From NCBI GenBank assembly GCA_944329545.1, contig CALVIK010000008.1, forward strand, positions 1-17,012: DNA of 17,012 nt, written 5' to 3'. Under the pieces are notes generated by a model. The model made no database searches. It was not told where the DNA came from and worked only from the letters and a program-made list of their open reading frames with translations. The first letter of the stretch is position 1. Each line of letters opens with the position of its first letter. Made by a program: the position numbers and the translations under genes. Source of the stretch: an uncultured Bacilli bacterium (GTDB taxonomy: Bacteria; Bacillota_I; Bacilli_A; RF39; UBA660). Positions 6,542-13,842 of this stretch are shown one piece after another.

Positions 6542-6556
6542 AATATCACCGCTCAT

Positions 6557-6585
6557 ATTATAACAAATATTATAGTATTTTACAA
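6557..6585 (-). promoter_or_regulatory. Promoter of the two-oxidoreductase operon
   Basis: Read on the minus strand, TTGTAA (6585-6580) and TATAAT (6562-6557) are spaced by 17 bases. Transcription would begin around 6550, leaving a leader of only ~10 bases. This decides the start codon of the downstream gene. Confidence 0.7.
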
Positions 6586-6691
6586 AAAAATAAACTTAGA
6601 TTAAAACTTATTTGTTATCTCTAATAAATTTAAATAAAAAAAGATAATATTTTAAAAAAATGTGGTAAAATGTATATGGAGGGTGGTTTAA

Positions 6692-7573
6692 ATGAAGCAA
6701 GTTGATTGTAAAAGCCTTAAAGCGCAAGGCTTATTAGAATTAGAAGAAAAAATAAAAGATAAAAACATTGTTTTAAAAATAATCCAAGTGGCTGGGGATA
6801 AAGCTAGCGATGTTTATGTTAGAAATAAGAAAAAAGCTAGTGAAAACATTGGCTTGCAAGCAGATCATTTATTATTTGAAGATGATATTCAGACAGAACA
6901 ATTAATAGAAGTTATTGAATCTTTGAATAAAGATGATAGTGTTCATGGTATTATGGTTCAGCTTCCACTACCAAAACATATTGACGAATATAAGGTTATT
7001 AATAGTATTACACCTATTAAAGATGTTGATGGACTTACTAATGAAAATTTAGGAAGAATTGTTACTAATAATGAAGGGCTAAGACCATGTACTGCGGAAG
7101 GTGTTTTAAAAATTTTAGATGAAGTAATCGGCCTTGATAGTTTAAAAGGGAAAAGAGCTGTGATAATTGGCCGTAGCAAATTAGTTGGATTACCACTTTT
7201 TCATATGTTAATGGCGTGTGATGCGACTATAACAATGTGTCATACAAAAACTGAAAATTTAAAAGAAATAACGAATGAAGCTGATATTTTAATAACAGCT
7301 GCTGGTAGTAAAGAGCCTTTTATTCATAGTTCTTATATTAAAGATGGTAGTATTGTTATTGATGTTAGTACAGTTCGCAATTTAGAAACTGGTAAATTGC
7401 ATGGTGATGTATTATATGATGATGCTATTAAAAAAGCCTCTTATGTAACCCCAGTTCCTGGTGGTGTGGGGCAGATGACTGTTTTAGAGCTTATGAACAA
7501 CACTTATAAAGCTTATCAATTACAAAATAAAAAAAAACAAGGTAAAACACAAAAAACTCTTGTCAAAAGCTAG
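6692..7573 (+). CDS. folD: Methylenetetrahydrofolate dehydrogenase/cyclohydrolase FolD
   Basis: A 293-residue bifunctional FolD, the usual family length. It converts 5,10-methylene-THF to 10-formyl-THF in the cytoplasm, supplying one-carbon units for purines and initiator tRNA formylation. Catalytic Tyr42 and Lys46 appear in YVRNK. VQLPLPKHI and the KDVDG loop form the folate site, GRSKLVGLPL binds NADP, and PGGVGQMT closes the domain. The start ATG has a near-perfect ribosome site GGAGGGTGG (6678-6686) at 5 bases. A TAAAAT at 6666-6671 is a possible -10 without a good -35. The last ~15 residues (KKKQGKTQKTLVKS) form a basic tail. The -35 of the tRNA-Met promoter lies in the end of this gene. 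Confidence 0.97.
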   Translation: MKQVDCKSLKAQGLLELEEKIKDKNIVLKIIQVAGDKASDVYVRNKKKASENIGLQADHLLFEDDIQTEQLIEVIESLNKDDSVHGIMVQLPLPKHIDEYKVINSITPIKDVDGLTNENLGRIVTNNEGLRPCTAEGVLKILDEVIGLDSLKGKRAVIIGRSKLVGLPLFHMLMACDATITMCHTKTENLKEITNEADILITAAGSKEPFIHSSYIKDGSIVIDVSTVRNLETGKLHGDVLYDDAIKKASYVTPVPGGVGQMTVLELMNNTYKAYQLQNKKKQGKTQKTLVKS

Positions 7574-7588
7574 TATTTTTGATACAAT
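7560..7588 (+). promoter_or_regulatory. Promoter of tRNA-Met
   Basis: TTGTCA (7560-7565) and TACAAT (7583-7588) are spaced by 17 bases. The -35 lies inside the folD coding region. Transcription should start ~12 bases before the mature tRNA. Confidence 0.8.
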
Positions 7589-7606
7589 TAATACGGCTTT
7601 TCAAAT

Positions 7607-7683
7607 GGCGAGATAGCTCAGTTGGCTAGAGCATACGGTTCATACCCGTAGGGTCGAGGGTTCGAATCCCCCTCTCGCTACCA
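7607..7683 (+). tRNA. tRNA-Met (CAT), elongator type
   Basis: A 77-base cloverleaf with encoded CCA. The acceptor stem GGCGAGA/TCTCGCT has a G-U first pair, the anticodon stem is TACGG/CCGTA with loop TTCATAC, and the T-loop is TTCGAAT. The paired first position rather than an unpaired C1-A72, and similarity to Bacillus elongator tRNA-Met, argue against an initiator. The T-stem has one A-C mismatch. Confidence 0.95.
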
Positions 7684-7695
7684 AATTTGTTAGTT

Positions 7696-7718
7696 ACTAG
7701 GCTAATGCCTAGTTTTTT
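7696..7718 (+). terminator. Terminator of tRNA-Met
   Basis: ACTAGGC (7696-7702) pairs with GCCTAGT (7707-7713) around TAAT, followed by T6. Confidence 0.9.
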
Positions 7719-7758
7719 AATACTTAAAATGCTATAATATAACAAAGAAGGTGTTTTG

Positions 7759-8499
7759 ATGCGGGCAATTTTTTATATTGTTTCTATAATTTGTATTGTT
7801 TTTGGAATTTTTAGTTATAGTTTTTTAACTTCTCTTAATTTAGATTCTTTTTTCTTAAATATAATAATTTTAATACTTTACTGCACAGGTGTTAATTTAT
7901 TTGTTAATTTAGTTACTTGGCTTGTGCGTACTTTTACGAAAATAAAAATTGAAAAAGACGATTGTTATTATGCTAAGGCATTTTTTGCTATTGCTTATAT
8001 TATAACCATGTTTATTATAAGTGGTAGTGAAACTGAATATGATTTTTTAGGACGGTTAATAGTAACTTTAATTGTTAGTATTCCGCCGATTATAATTAAT
8101 ATGTATTTAGCTTATCCTAAAGATGATAATGCCACTAAATCTAGTTATTCTAGTTATAAAACTTATACGCCAAACTATAATAATTCTGATAATATCAGTG
8201 TCGATATGAATATTTTTGGTGATAGAGAATATCGTAATGCTTCTGGTAAAGTAATTGCTAGAGGGGAGCGTACTTTATTTGGTGATGAAATAATTCGCGA
8301 TGAAAACGGTCAAGAAATAATGCGGGCTGATGCTGATTTTTTATTCGGAGAAATTACTTATAAAGATTTAAAAAACAACAAAACTTATCGTAAAGAACTT
8401 AATATTTTTGGTAATAATGAAATTAAAGATGAATATGGCCGGGTTATATATGAAGAAGAAGTCGATTTTTTTGGTAATAGTAAAATAAGAAAAAAATAG
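7759..8499 (+). CDS. Four-helix membrane protein with a C-terminal FG repeat domain
   Basis: A 246-residue protein of unknown function. About residues 3-21, 31-56, 74-90 and 98-118 are hydrophobic and should form four membrane helices. After a Ser/Tyr/Asn-rich linker (~125-148) comes a domain of regular 21-22-residue units. Each begins with a Phe-Gly pair (NIFGD, TLFGD, FLFGE, NIFGN, DFFGN) and most carry an acidic turn such as DENGQ or DEYGR followed by a strand. This pattern predicts a small beta-sheet repeat, probably on one face of the membrane. ATG at 7759 is chosen over TTG at 7756 because of AAGAAGGTG at 7746-7753. A TATAAT at 7733-7738 could be its -10. The next gene begins 8 bases after the stop, so the two are co-transcribed. 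Confidence 0.7.
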   Translation: MRAIFYIVSIICIVFGIFSYSFLTSLNLDSFFLNIIILILYCTGVNLFVNLVTWLVRTFTKIKIEKDDCYYAKAFFAIAYIITMFIISGSETEYDFLGRLIVTLIVSIPPIIINMYLAYPKDDNATKSSYSSYKTYTPNYNNSDNISVDMNIFGDREYRNASGKVIARGERTLFGDEIIRDENGQEIMRADADFLFGEITYKDLKNNKTYRKELNIFGNNEIKDEYGRVIYEEEVDFFGNSKIRKK

Positions 8500-8507
8500 G
8501 AGCGTTT

Positions 8508-9056
8508 ATGAAATATAAAGTATTGATTATTATTTTAATATTAGGTATTATTTTTTATAGCTTATTTGCTTATTTAGATTATAAAAGTCAACTAGCTAAG
8601 TTAGAAGTTTATAAATTTTTAAAAAACGAAGAAATCTTAACAACATTTAAAATTAAAAATAAAGATTATTTAATAACTGATTATGAAAATGAAACAACTT
8701 CAGCTGGACATCATATTTTATTTAAAGAAAATAAAAAATATTATAAATTAGAAAATTTACAAAATTGTAATTTTGAAAAAAATAATATTTATATAAATAA
8801 CAATAAAATTTATATACATTGTATTGGCCAGATTGGTAATGTTATAGAATATACTATTGATAATTTAACTATCAATAAAGAAATTCATAAATTTAATTAT
8901 AAAAACACCCCAAATATTAGCCAGCTTCATATGTCTGTTTTTAAGGCTGATAAGACATATATTTATTTATCATCACCATTTAAAGTTGATAATAATATTA
9001 AAGATGAACCTAAAGTAAAATGTTCTTTAAAAAATAAAAAATGTGAATATTATTAA
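8508..9056 (+). CDS. Hypothetical membrane-anchored protein
   Basis: A 182-residue protein I do not recognise. Residues ~4-23 (YKVLIIILILGIIFYSLFAY) form a single N-terminal membrane anchor or uncleaved signal. The rest is polar and Lys/Asn-rich, with strand-like stretches, and should lie outside the cell. There is no lipobox Cys. Three of its four Cys are late: a single one near residue 113 and a C-x5-C pair at the end (KCSLKNKKC), which may form a disulfide. AGGAG overlaps the upstream stop and serves this start, so it is translated with the membrane protein before it. ogt follows 12 bases later, so these genes may share one transcript with the DNA repair pair. Confidence 0.65.
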   Translation: MKYKVLIIILILGIIFYSLFAYLDYKSQLAKLEVYKFLKNEEILTTFKIKNKDYLITDYENETTSAGHHILFKENKKYYKLENLQNCNFEKNNIYINNNKIYIHCIGQIGNVIEYTIDNLTINKEIHKFNYKNTPNISQLHMSVFKADKTYIYLSSPFKVDNNIKDEPKVKCSLKNKKCEYY

Positions 9057-9068
9057 GGAAGTGATCTA

Positions 9069-9623
9069 ATGTATTTAAAAGAATATATCTCACCTATAGG
9101 TAAAATGTATATGCGAAGTGATGGAAAATATTTAACTGGTCTTTGGTTTGCGGACTCTAAAGATGCTTTAAAACATCAAGGTGATTTTACAGTAAAGAAT
9201 TTGCCCATTTTTACTGAAACAATTAAATGGCTTGACATTTATTTTAGTGGTCAAAACCCTGATTTTATTCCTAAGTATAAAATAGAAAACTTAACCCCTT
9301 TTCGAAAGAAAGTTATCGCTAAAATGAATAAAATACCTTATGGCCAGGTTGTTACTTATAATGATATTGCCAAAGAAATAGCTAAAGACCAAGGTCTTAA
9401 AAAAATGAGTGCGCAAGCAGTTGGTGGAGCTGTTGGTTGGAATCCTATATGTCTTATAATTCCTTGCCATAGAGTTGTTGGATCAAACGGAAATTTAACT
9501 GGTTATGGTGGAGGCCTTGATAATAAAATAAAACTATTAAAACTGGAAGGTCATGATATTAAACAGTTTAAAATGCCTTTAAAGGAGAAAAAAAGATGCA
9601 AAGATGTAAATGGTGTAATTTAA
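9069..9623 (+). CDS. ogt: Methylated-DNA-protein cysteine methyltransferase
   Basis: A 184-residue suicide repair enzyme that moves the alkyl group from O6-alkylguanine to its own Cys. The active-site motif IIPCHRVVG holds Cys133. Before it are the helix-turn-helix DNA-binding segment (IPYGQVVTYNDIAKEIA) and the AVGGAVGWNP element. After it is NLTGYGGGLDNKIKLLKLEG, as in the Ogt/AGT family. GGAAGTGA lies 4 bases before the ATG. The end overlaps the tag gene by 28 bases in another frame, giving an unusually basic, probably dispensable tail. Both enzymes repair alkylation damage, so the pairing is functional. Confidence 0.95.
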   Translation: MYLKEYISPIGKMYMRSDGKYLTGLWFADSKDALKHQGDFTVKNLPIFTETIKWLDIYFSGQNPDFIPKYKIENLTPFRKKVIAKMNKIPYGQVVTYNDIAKEIAKDQGLKKMSAQAVGGAVGWNPICLIIPCHRVVGSNGNLTGYGGGLDNKIKLLKLEGHDIKQFKMPLKEKKRCKDVNGVI

Positions 9624-10159
9624 ATAATCCTAAATATGTTGCTTACCATGATAAAGAGTGGGGAAGATTAAACAAAGACGATCATTATTTGTTTGAAATG
9701 TTAATTTTAGAATCATTTCAAGCGGGGCTTTCTTGGGAATGCATTTTAAATAAAAGAGAATACTTCCTTGAAGCTTATGATAATTTTGATATTGAAAAAA
9801 TATGTGTTTATGATGAAAATAAAATAAAAAGTCTTTGTGCGAACAAAAAAATTATTCGCCATAAATTAAAAATTCAAGCTAGTATTAATAACGCTAAAAT
9901 ATTTAAAACGATAATTCAAGAATTTGGTTCATTTTATAATTATTTATCTTCTTTTACTAAAGGAAAAATAATTTATGAAACGAATAAAGTTCAAAACAAT
10001 TTATCTGATACTATTGCTGATGATTTACAAAAAAGAGGGATGAAATTTACTGGCTCCAAAATAATTTATGCTTATTTGCAAGCTACTGGTTTTATTAATT
10101 CACATGAAAAAGATTGTTATTTATATCGAAGTAATAAACAAGATAGTTTTGAAAATTAA
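9596..10159 (+). CDS. tag: DNA-3-methyladenine glycosylase I
   Basis: A 187-residue Tag enzyme that removes 3-methyladenine from DNA and begins base-excision repair. The start MQRCKWC and YHDKEWG are family hallmarks. Cys4, His18, His170 and Cys174 (HEKDC) correspond to the zinc-binding set of the E. coli enzyme. FEMLILESFQAGLSW contains the conserved Glu and Trp of the base pocket. The ribosome site AAAGGAG (9581-9587) lies inside ogt, 8 bases before ATG. A terminator follows at 10221-10242, so this is the last gene of the operon. Confidence 0.96.
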   Translation: MQRCKWCNLNNPKYVAYHDKEWGRLNKDDHYLFEMLILESFQAGLSWECILNKREYFLEAYDNFDIEKICVYDENKIKSLCANKKIIRHKLKIQASINNAKIFKTIIQEFGSFYNYLSSFTKGKIIYETNKVQNNLSDTIADDLQKRGMKFTGSKIIYAYLQATGFINSHEKDCYLYRSNKQDSFEN

Positions 10160-10220
10160 AATATTTTTTTATTAGTTTTTTATAAGTGAAAAATGTATAG
10201 TTTTGTCTAATTTTGTCTTT

Positions 10221-10242
10221 AATTGTTTAAAAACAATTTTTT
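10221..10242 (+). terminator. Terminator of the ogt-tag operon
   Basis: AATTGTT (10221-10227) pairs with AACAATT (10232-10238) around TAAA, followed by a T-run to 10242. Confidence 0.8.
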
Positions 10243-10304
10243 ATCTTAAAATTACGCTATAATATAAAAGGATAGAAAAAACTATTTTAAGGAGCGTGAT
10301 TATT

Positions 10305-11375
10305 TTGCAAAAATTAAAAATTTTGTTTTGGATAACGATAGGATTAATTATTATATTACCGGGAATAAGTGTTAAAGCTTTATCACTTGGAGGGGTAAAT
10401 GTTAATGTTGTAACTAGTGGTGATGGGTTGTATACTGATAGTTATGAAAATGGGAGATATGTTTATAAAGGAACTAATCCTAACAACTATATTGATTTAG
10501 GTGGCGATATGTGGCGTATCGTAGCTATTGAAAGCAATGGTACCATTAAATTAGTAAAAGATAATTTTATTACCGAAATGGCTTTTGATAAAGCAGGTAC
10601 GAGAACAAGTGGTTATTGTGCACAGGGTGATGCGATAGCGGAAGGTTGTAATGCTTGGAGTGCAACTTCAACTTTTTCTAATGGTTCGTTTTCTGGTGAA
10701 GTTAGCTCAGCTTCGCAATTGAATGCTTATTTAAATGGTACTTATTATAATAGTTTAAATGCTACTGTTAAAAATTATATTATGACATATGACTGGGGAA
10801 TTGGGGCTATTGCATCAGAAACCCCAACTTTAGAAGAGGAAATAAATAATGAAAATTCGATAAAATGGACTGGTTATGTAGCTTTAATTAGTCATAGTGA
10901 TTATATGCGTTCTAATTCTAATACTAGCTGCAATATTGATAAAAATAGTTATGATAATTATCAAGTGTGCCGAACAACTAACTGGTTATATGAAACTGGT
11001 AAATTTTATTGGACATTATCACCATATGCTTATTATACAGAAGATCTTTGGGTAATTTGTGGCGCCGGAACTATTAGTAGTTATAGTGCTAATAATGTCT
11101 ATAATGTGCGACCAGCTATTCATATTACGCCAGAAATTGAACTTACAGGAACAGGTACTGAAAAAGATCCTTATCGAGTAAAAAATCAAATAGAAAATCC
11201 CACACCAGAAGTAACTGATGAAAATACCCCGGCAGAAGTAGTTAATGTACCAGCAACAGCTAAATCTAATCCATATGTAATATTATTAACGGGCTTTGCG
11301 CTTATAGTAATTGCCATTGTAACAATCTTAATTGTTACTAAAGTAAAAAAACAAAAAATAATTAATAAAGGCTAG
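10305..11375 (+). CDS. Secreted, membrane-anchored surface protein with a DUF6273-like domain
   Basis: A 356-residue cell-surface protein. It has an N-terminal signal peptide (basic MQKLK, hydrophobic core, likely cut after VKA at ~24). The exposed domain contains DMWRIVAIESNGTIKLVKD near the start and WTLSPYAYYTEDLWVI plus YNVRPAIHI near the end. These Trp-Arg-Val and VRPAI elements match the DUF6273-type domain common in secreted proteins of gut Bacillota. A Pro/Glu/Thr linker then leads to one membrane helix (NPYVILLTGFALIVIAIVTI region) and a basic tail. No LPXTG is seen, so the anchor is the membrane. TTG at 10305 is preferred: AAGGAG (10289-10294) lies 10 bases upstream, while GTG at 10296 would be only 1 base from it. 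TATAAT is at 10258-10263. The ligand is unknown. Confidence 0.8.
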   Translation: MQKLKILFWITIGLIIILPGISVKALSLGGVNVNVVTSGDGLYTDSYENGRYVYKGTNPNNYIDLGGDMWRIVAIESNGTIKLVKDNFITEMAFDKAGTRTSGYCAQGDAIAEGCNAWSATSTFSNGSFSGEVSSASQLNAYLNGTYYNSLNATVKNYIMTYDWGIGAIASETPTLEEEINNENSIKWTGYVALISHSDYMRSNSNTSCNIDKNSYDNYQVCRTTNWLYETGKFYWTLSPYAYYTEDLWVICGAGTISSYSANNVYNVRPAIHITPEIELTGTGTEKDPYRVKNQIENPTPEVTDENTPAEVVNVPATAKSNPYVILLTGFALIVIAIVTILIVTKVKKQKIINKG

Positions 11376-11397
11376 ATTTATTATATCTAGTTTTTTT
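11372..11397 (+). terminator. Terminator of the surface-protein gene
   Basis: CTAGAT (11372-11377) pairs with ATCTAG (11385-11390), followed by T7. It overlaps the stop codon. Confidence 0.85.
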
Positions 11398-11412
11398 ACT
11401 AATAAAAATTTG

Positions 11413-11441
11413 TTGCTTCCTTATTTCATTTAGTGTATAAT
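11413..11441 (+). promoter_or_regulatory. Promoter of the glycosyltransferase gene
   Basis: TTGCTT (11413-11418) and TATAAT (11436-11441) are spaced by 17 bases, about 30 bases before the start codon. Confidence 0.75.
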
Positions 11442-11470
11442 AATTCTATATTTTATTAAGGAGGAATTTT

Positions 11471-12664
11471 ATGCGTATATTATTAATAAATCATTTTCCA
11501 CTAAATGGATCTGGTAGTGGGGTATATAATGCTAATATAGCTCATTCACTCATTAGAAAAGGGCATGATGTTAAAATTATTATGCCGGAGAATGTTATTG
11601 TTGATGATGATTTACTGCATCCTGTTTATTTTACTGATAAAGAAACGATAGAAAGTGCATTGCCATTCAATTTTCCTTGTTTTACTACGCATCCAAGGAG
11701 TGTTAAATCATTTCATGATTTAACAGATGAAGAATTATATTTATATAATAAAACTTTTACTGAAGCGTTAGCTAGTGAAATAGCAAGTTTTGCTCCTGAT
11801 GTTATTCATGCCTCTCATATATGGCTACTTGCTGATATTGCTTCTAAATTTGACATTCCACTTATTATAACTGCTCACGGTACTGATTTATTTGGTTATA
11901 ACGAAAGTACTAGATTTCGCCAAGAAGCTGAAAATGCTGCGCAAAAAGCTTTTAAAATTATTACTATATCAGAAGATAATGCTAAGTTAGTAGAAAAAAC
12001 ATTTCCTTTTGCAAAAGATAAAACTTTGCTTATAAAAAATGGTTATGATCCTGAGGTGTTTTATCAAGAAAATTATGATAAAGGAACTGTTTTAAAGGAA
12101 TTAGGTATTGATAGTAATTATCAAAAAGTGGTTAGTTTTGCTGGTAAGTTTACTCATTTTAAAGGTATTGACTTGCTTTTAAAAGCTGCCGCTTTATATC
12201 AAAGAGATGATACTGTAACCATTCTTTGTGGCAATGGTGAACAATTTGCTGAAATGCAAAAACTAGCGGAAGAATTAGAACTGAAAAATCTAGTTTTTTT
12301 AGGTAATAAACCACATGAAGTTTTAAGAAAAATTTATAATATTGCCGATGTATCATTAGTTCCATCAAGAAATGAAGCTTTTGGATTAGTGGTTATTGAA
12401 GCAATGGCTTGTGGCGCACCAGTTATTGGCACTAATCAAGGTGGTATCCCAGAAATTATTAACCCTAATGTTGGAATTGTTTTTGAACCCGAAAATTATG
12501 AGGAATTAGCTATGGCTGTAAGTTCAGTTTTAACAGGTGAAATTAAATTTGATGCCACTGAAATAGCTAAATATGCTTATGATAATTATTCTGAGGATGA
12601 ATTAATCAAACCATTAATAGGTGTATATGAAGAAGCTGTTAAAACCAAAAAATTAACAAGGTAA
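11471..12664 (+). CDS. Family 4 glycosyltransferase (GT-B fold)
   Basis: A 397-residue GT4 enzyme. The N-terminal acceptor domain opens with INHFPLNGSGSGVYNANIAHSLIRKGHDV, shown here only by its ends INHFP and GHDVKII, a typical GT-B start with the glycine-rich loop. The C-terminal donor domain has VVSFAGKFTHFKGIDLL, then EAFGLVVIE (Glu302 and Glu310, the E-x7-E motif) and MACGAPVIGTNQGGIPEII. Such enzymes use nucleotide sugars to build glycolipids or cell-surface glycans at the inner face of the membrane. The exact sugar cannot be told; a diacylglycerol glucosyltransferase is one candidate. AAGGAGG lies before ATG. It is a single-gene unit with its own promoter and terminator. Confidence 0.9.
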   Translation: MRILLINHFPLNGSGSGVYNANIAHSLIRKGHDVKIIMPENVIVDDDLLHPVYFTDKETIESALPFNFPCFTTHPRSVKSFHDLTDEELYLYNKTFTEALASEIASFAPDVIHASHIWLLADIASKFDIPLIITAHGTDLFGYNESTRFRQEAENAAQKAFKIITISEDNAKLVEKTFPFAKDKTLLIKNGYDPEVFYQENYDKGTVLKELGIDSNYQKVVSFAGKFTHFKGIDLLLKAAALYQRDDTVTILCGNGEQFAEMQKLAEELELKNLVFLGNKPHEVLRKIYNIADVSLVPSRNEAFGLVVIEAMACGAPVIGTNQGGIPEIINPNVGIVFEPENYEELAMAVSSVLTGEIKFDATEIAKYAYDNYSEDELIKPLIGVYEEAVKTKKLTR

Positions 12665-12682
12665 TAATTTTTACCTTTTTTT
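12658..12682 (+). terminator. Terminator of the glycosyltransferase gene
   Basis: AAGGTAA (12658-12664) pairs with TTACCTT (12671-12677), followed by a T-run to 12682. It overlaps the stop codon. Confidence 0.8.
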
Positions 12683-12683
12683 C

Positions 12684-12712
12684 TTGCAAAAATAACTATT
12701 AATTATTATAAT
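12684..12712 (+). promoter_or_regulatory. Promoter of tRNA-Arg
   Basis: TTGCAA (12684-12689) and TATAAT (12707-12712) are spaced by 17 bases, so transcription starts almost at the mature 5' end. Confidence 0.85.
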
Positions 12713-12720
12713 ATAGTTAA

Positions 12721-12795
12721 GCCTGGGTAGTTTAATGGATAAAATGTTCCCCTCCGAAGGGAGAGCTAGGAGTTCGATTCTCCTCCTGGGCACCA
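12721..12795 (+). tRNA. tRNA-Arg (CCG)
   Basis: A 75-base cloverleaf with encoded CCA. The acceptor GCCTGGG/CCTGGGC contains two G-U type pairs. The anticodon stem is TTCCC/GGGAG with loop CTCCGAA, reading codon CGG. The T-loop is TTCGATT. Confidence 0.95.
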
Positions 12796-12809
12796 TATTG
12801 ATAATTACT

Positions 12810-12834
12810 CGAACTAGAAATAGTTCGTTTTTTT
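12810..12834 (+). terminator. Terminator of tRNA-Arg
   Basis: CGAACTA (12810-12816) pairs with TAGTTCG (12821-12827) around a GAAA loop, followed by T7. Confidence 0.92.
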
Positions 12835-12941
12835 AATTTTATGGTCGAAAAGTAGTTGAATAGATTGATAATTTTTATTTATAAATAAAGTGAAAATTAT
12901 TAATTAATAAATTATATGGTAAAATGATATAGAGTTTTGAG

Positions 12942-12965
12942 ATTCTTAAGATGTGTCTTAAGAAT
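12942..12965. promoter_or_regulatory. Perfect 10-bp hairpin before the DUF1016 fragment
   Basis: ATTCTTAAGA (12942-12951) pairs perfectly with TCTTAAGAAT (12956-12965) around TGTG, 17 bases before the start codon. No T-run follows. It could be an operator for a dimeric regulator, such as the XRE protein nearby, or an mRNA leader structure. The rest of 12835-12941 is AT-rich and holds nothing I can name. Confidence 0.4.
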
Positions 12966-12982
12966 TTGAAAAAGAGCAATTT

Positions 12983-13207
12983 ATGTTAAAAAAGAATAAT
13001 TCAATGGCCTTAGAAATTAGGGTGATAGTAAACGAAGCCAAATCAAATTTAGCGAAAGAAATAAATAAATCAATAACCTATGTATATTGGAATATAGAGA
13101 GAATTATTGTTAAACATGAAAACAAAGATAATAACCGATTAGAGTATGGTAAAGAAGATATAAAAGAATTACAAAAAATGTTAACTTTAAATAAAAACAA
13201 TCAATGA
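12983..13207 (+). pseudogene. Truncated DUF1016 (YhcG/PDDEXK nuclease) N-terminal fragment
   Basis: A 74-residue frame whose residues ~9-67 match the start of the DUF1016 N-terminal domain: IRVIVNEAKSNLAKEINK, then YVYWNIERIIVKHE and LEYGKEDIKELQKML. The typical family pattern is I..ARS...RAIN...V..YWNIGR.I...E......YGK.LL..LS..L. Intact members are ~340 residues with a C-terminal PDDEXK nuclease domain and often lie in defence or restriction islands. Here the frame stops right after the first helices, and no rest of the gene follows in 13208-13318. It is therefore probably a remnant, though a stand-alone small protein cannot be excluded. The ribosome site is weak (AAGAG). Confidence 0.65.
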
Positions 13208-13292
13208 TATAATTGAGAAAAATCGGCTTTTATATAAATGATTAATTTTTTTTATATAGATGAAAAAACTAATAAATATAATAAAGTATAAA

Positions 13293-13326
13293 AAAATAAA
13301 ATATGTGGTTGGCATATTTTATTTTT
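13293..13326. terminator. Bidirectional hairpin terminator at the end of the XRE gene
   Basis: A 13-bp AT-rich stem pairs 13293-13305 with 13313-13325 around TGGTTGG. A-rich and T-rich flanks let it work on both strands. It overlaps the stop codon of the minus-strand regulator. Confidence 0.7.
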
Positions 13327-13576
13327 CTTTAATTTCTTCAAAAAATTTACCCATAGGTTGACCCAAAACTACGGATATTCGATATATAGTATCTAAAGAA
13401 CAACCTATTTCACCTTTTTTGAATTCTAATCTTCTGACAAAGTCATAAGATTTTTCAATATCAACGGCTAATTGTTCCTGAGTAATTCCCGCTTCTAAAC
13501 GATATTTTTTAATATTTTTTGAAACAATAGCTTTGATATTTTTATCAAAAGAAAAATCTCTTTTGAAAGTTGTCAC
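13319..13576 (-). CDS. XRE-family helix-turn-helix regulator
   Basis: An 85-residue protein that is mostly one Cro/CI-type HTH domain: IKKYRLEAGITQEQLAVDIEKSYDFVRRLEFKKG, quoted here by its parts ITQEQLA (first helix of the motif) and SYDFVRRLE (recognition helix), then LDTIYRISVVLGQPMGKFF. Such small proteins bind operator DNA as dimers. GTG at 13576 is the start, with GAGGTGAT (13589-13582) 5 bases upstream. TATAAT appears on the minus strand near 13600, with no clear -35. It lies next to a truncated DUF1016 gene and may be the regulator left from an accessory module; its target is unknown. Confidence 0.88.
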   Translation of the reverse strand: MTTFKRDFSFDKNIKAIVSKNIKKYRLEAGITQEQLAVDIEKSYDFVRRLEFKKGEIGCSLDTIYRISVVLGQPMGKFFEEIKEK

Positions 13577-13803
13577 TACTAATCACCTCGCAATTATATT
13601 GTGCCATTTTCCGCATTTTATGTCCGGTAACTAAAATAACCTGTTGAAATATAATGTAATAATATATTTTTGCAGTTTAAAAATTCGCTATTTTTCTTTA
13701 AAAACGCTTTGATTTATGTTATACTTATTATAGAAAATAAACTTTATTGCTAATAGATTAAAAATGTTAAAATTCAATAAGCTATTACATAAGGTAAAAT
13801 GTA

Positions 13804-13825
13804 TGAAACAATTTCATATGTTTCA
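13804..13825. promoter_or_regulatory. Inverted repeat in the leader of the flavodoxin-like gene
   Basis: TGAAACA (13804-13810) pairs with TGTTTCA (13819-13825), ending 17 bases before the start codon and just before the ribosome site AAAGGA. It may be an operator or mRNA hairpin. The rest of 13600-13800 is AT-rich; a region around 13710-13735 looks promoter-like, but I cannot fix the boxes. Confidence 0.35.
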
Positions 13826-13842
13826 ATAGAAAGGAATAAACT

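Noticed and set aside
10305..11375. LPXTG sortase substrate
   Set aside because: The C-terminal helix and basic tail are there, but no LPXTG-like motif precedes them.
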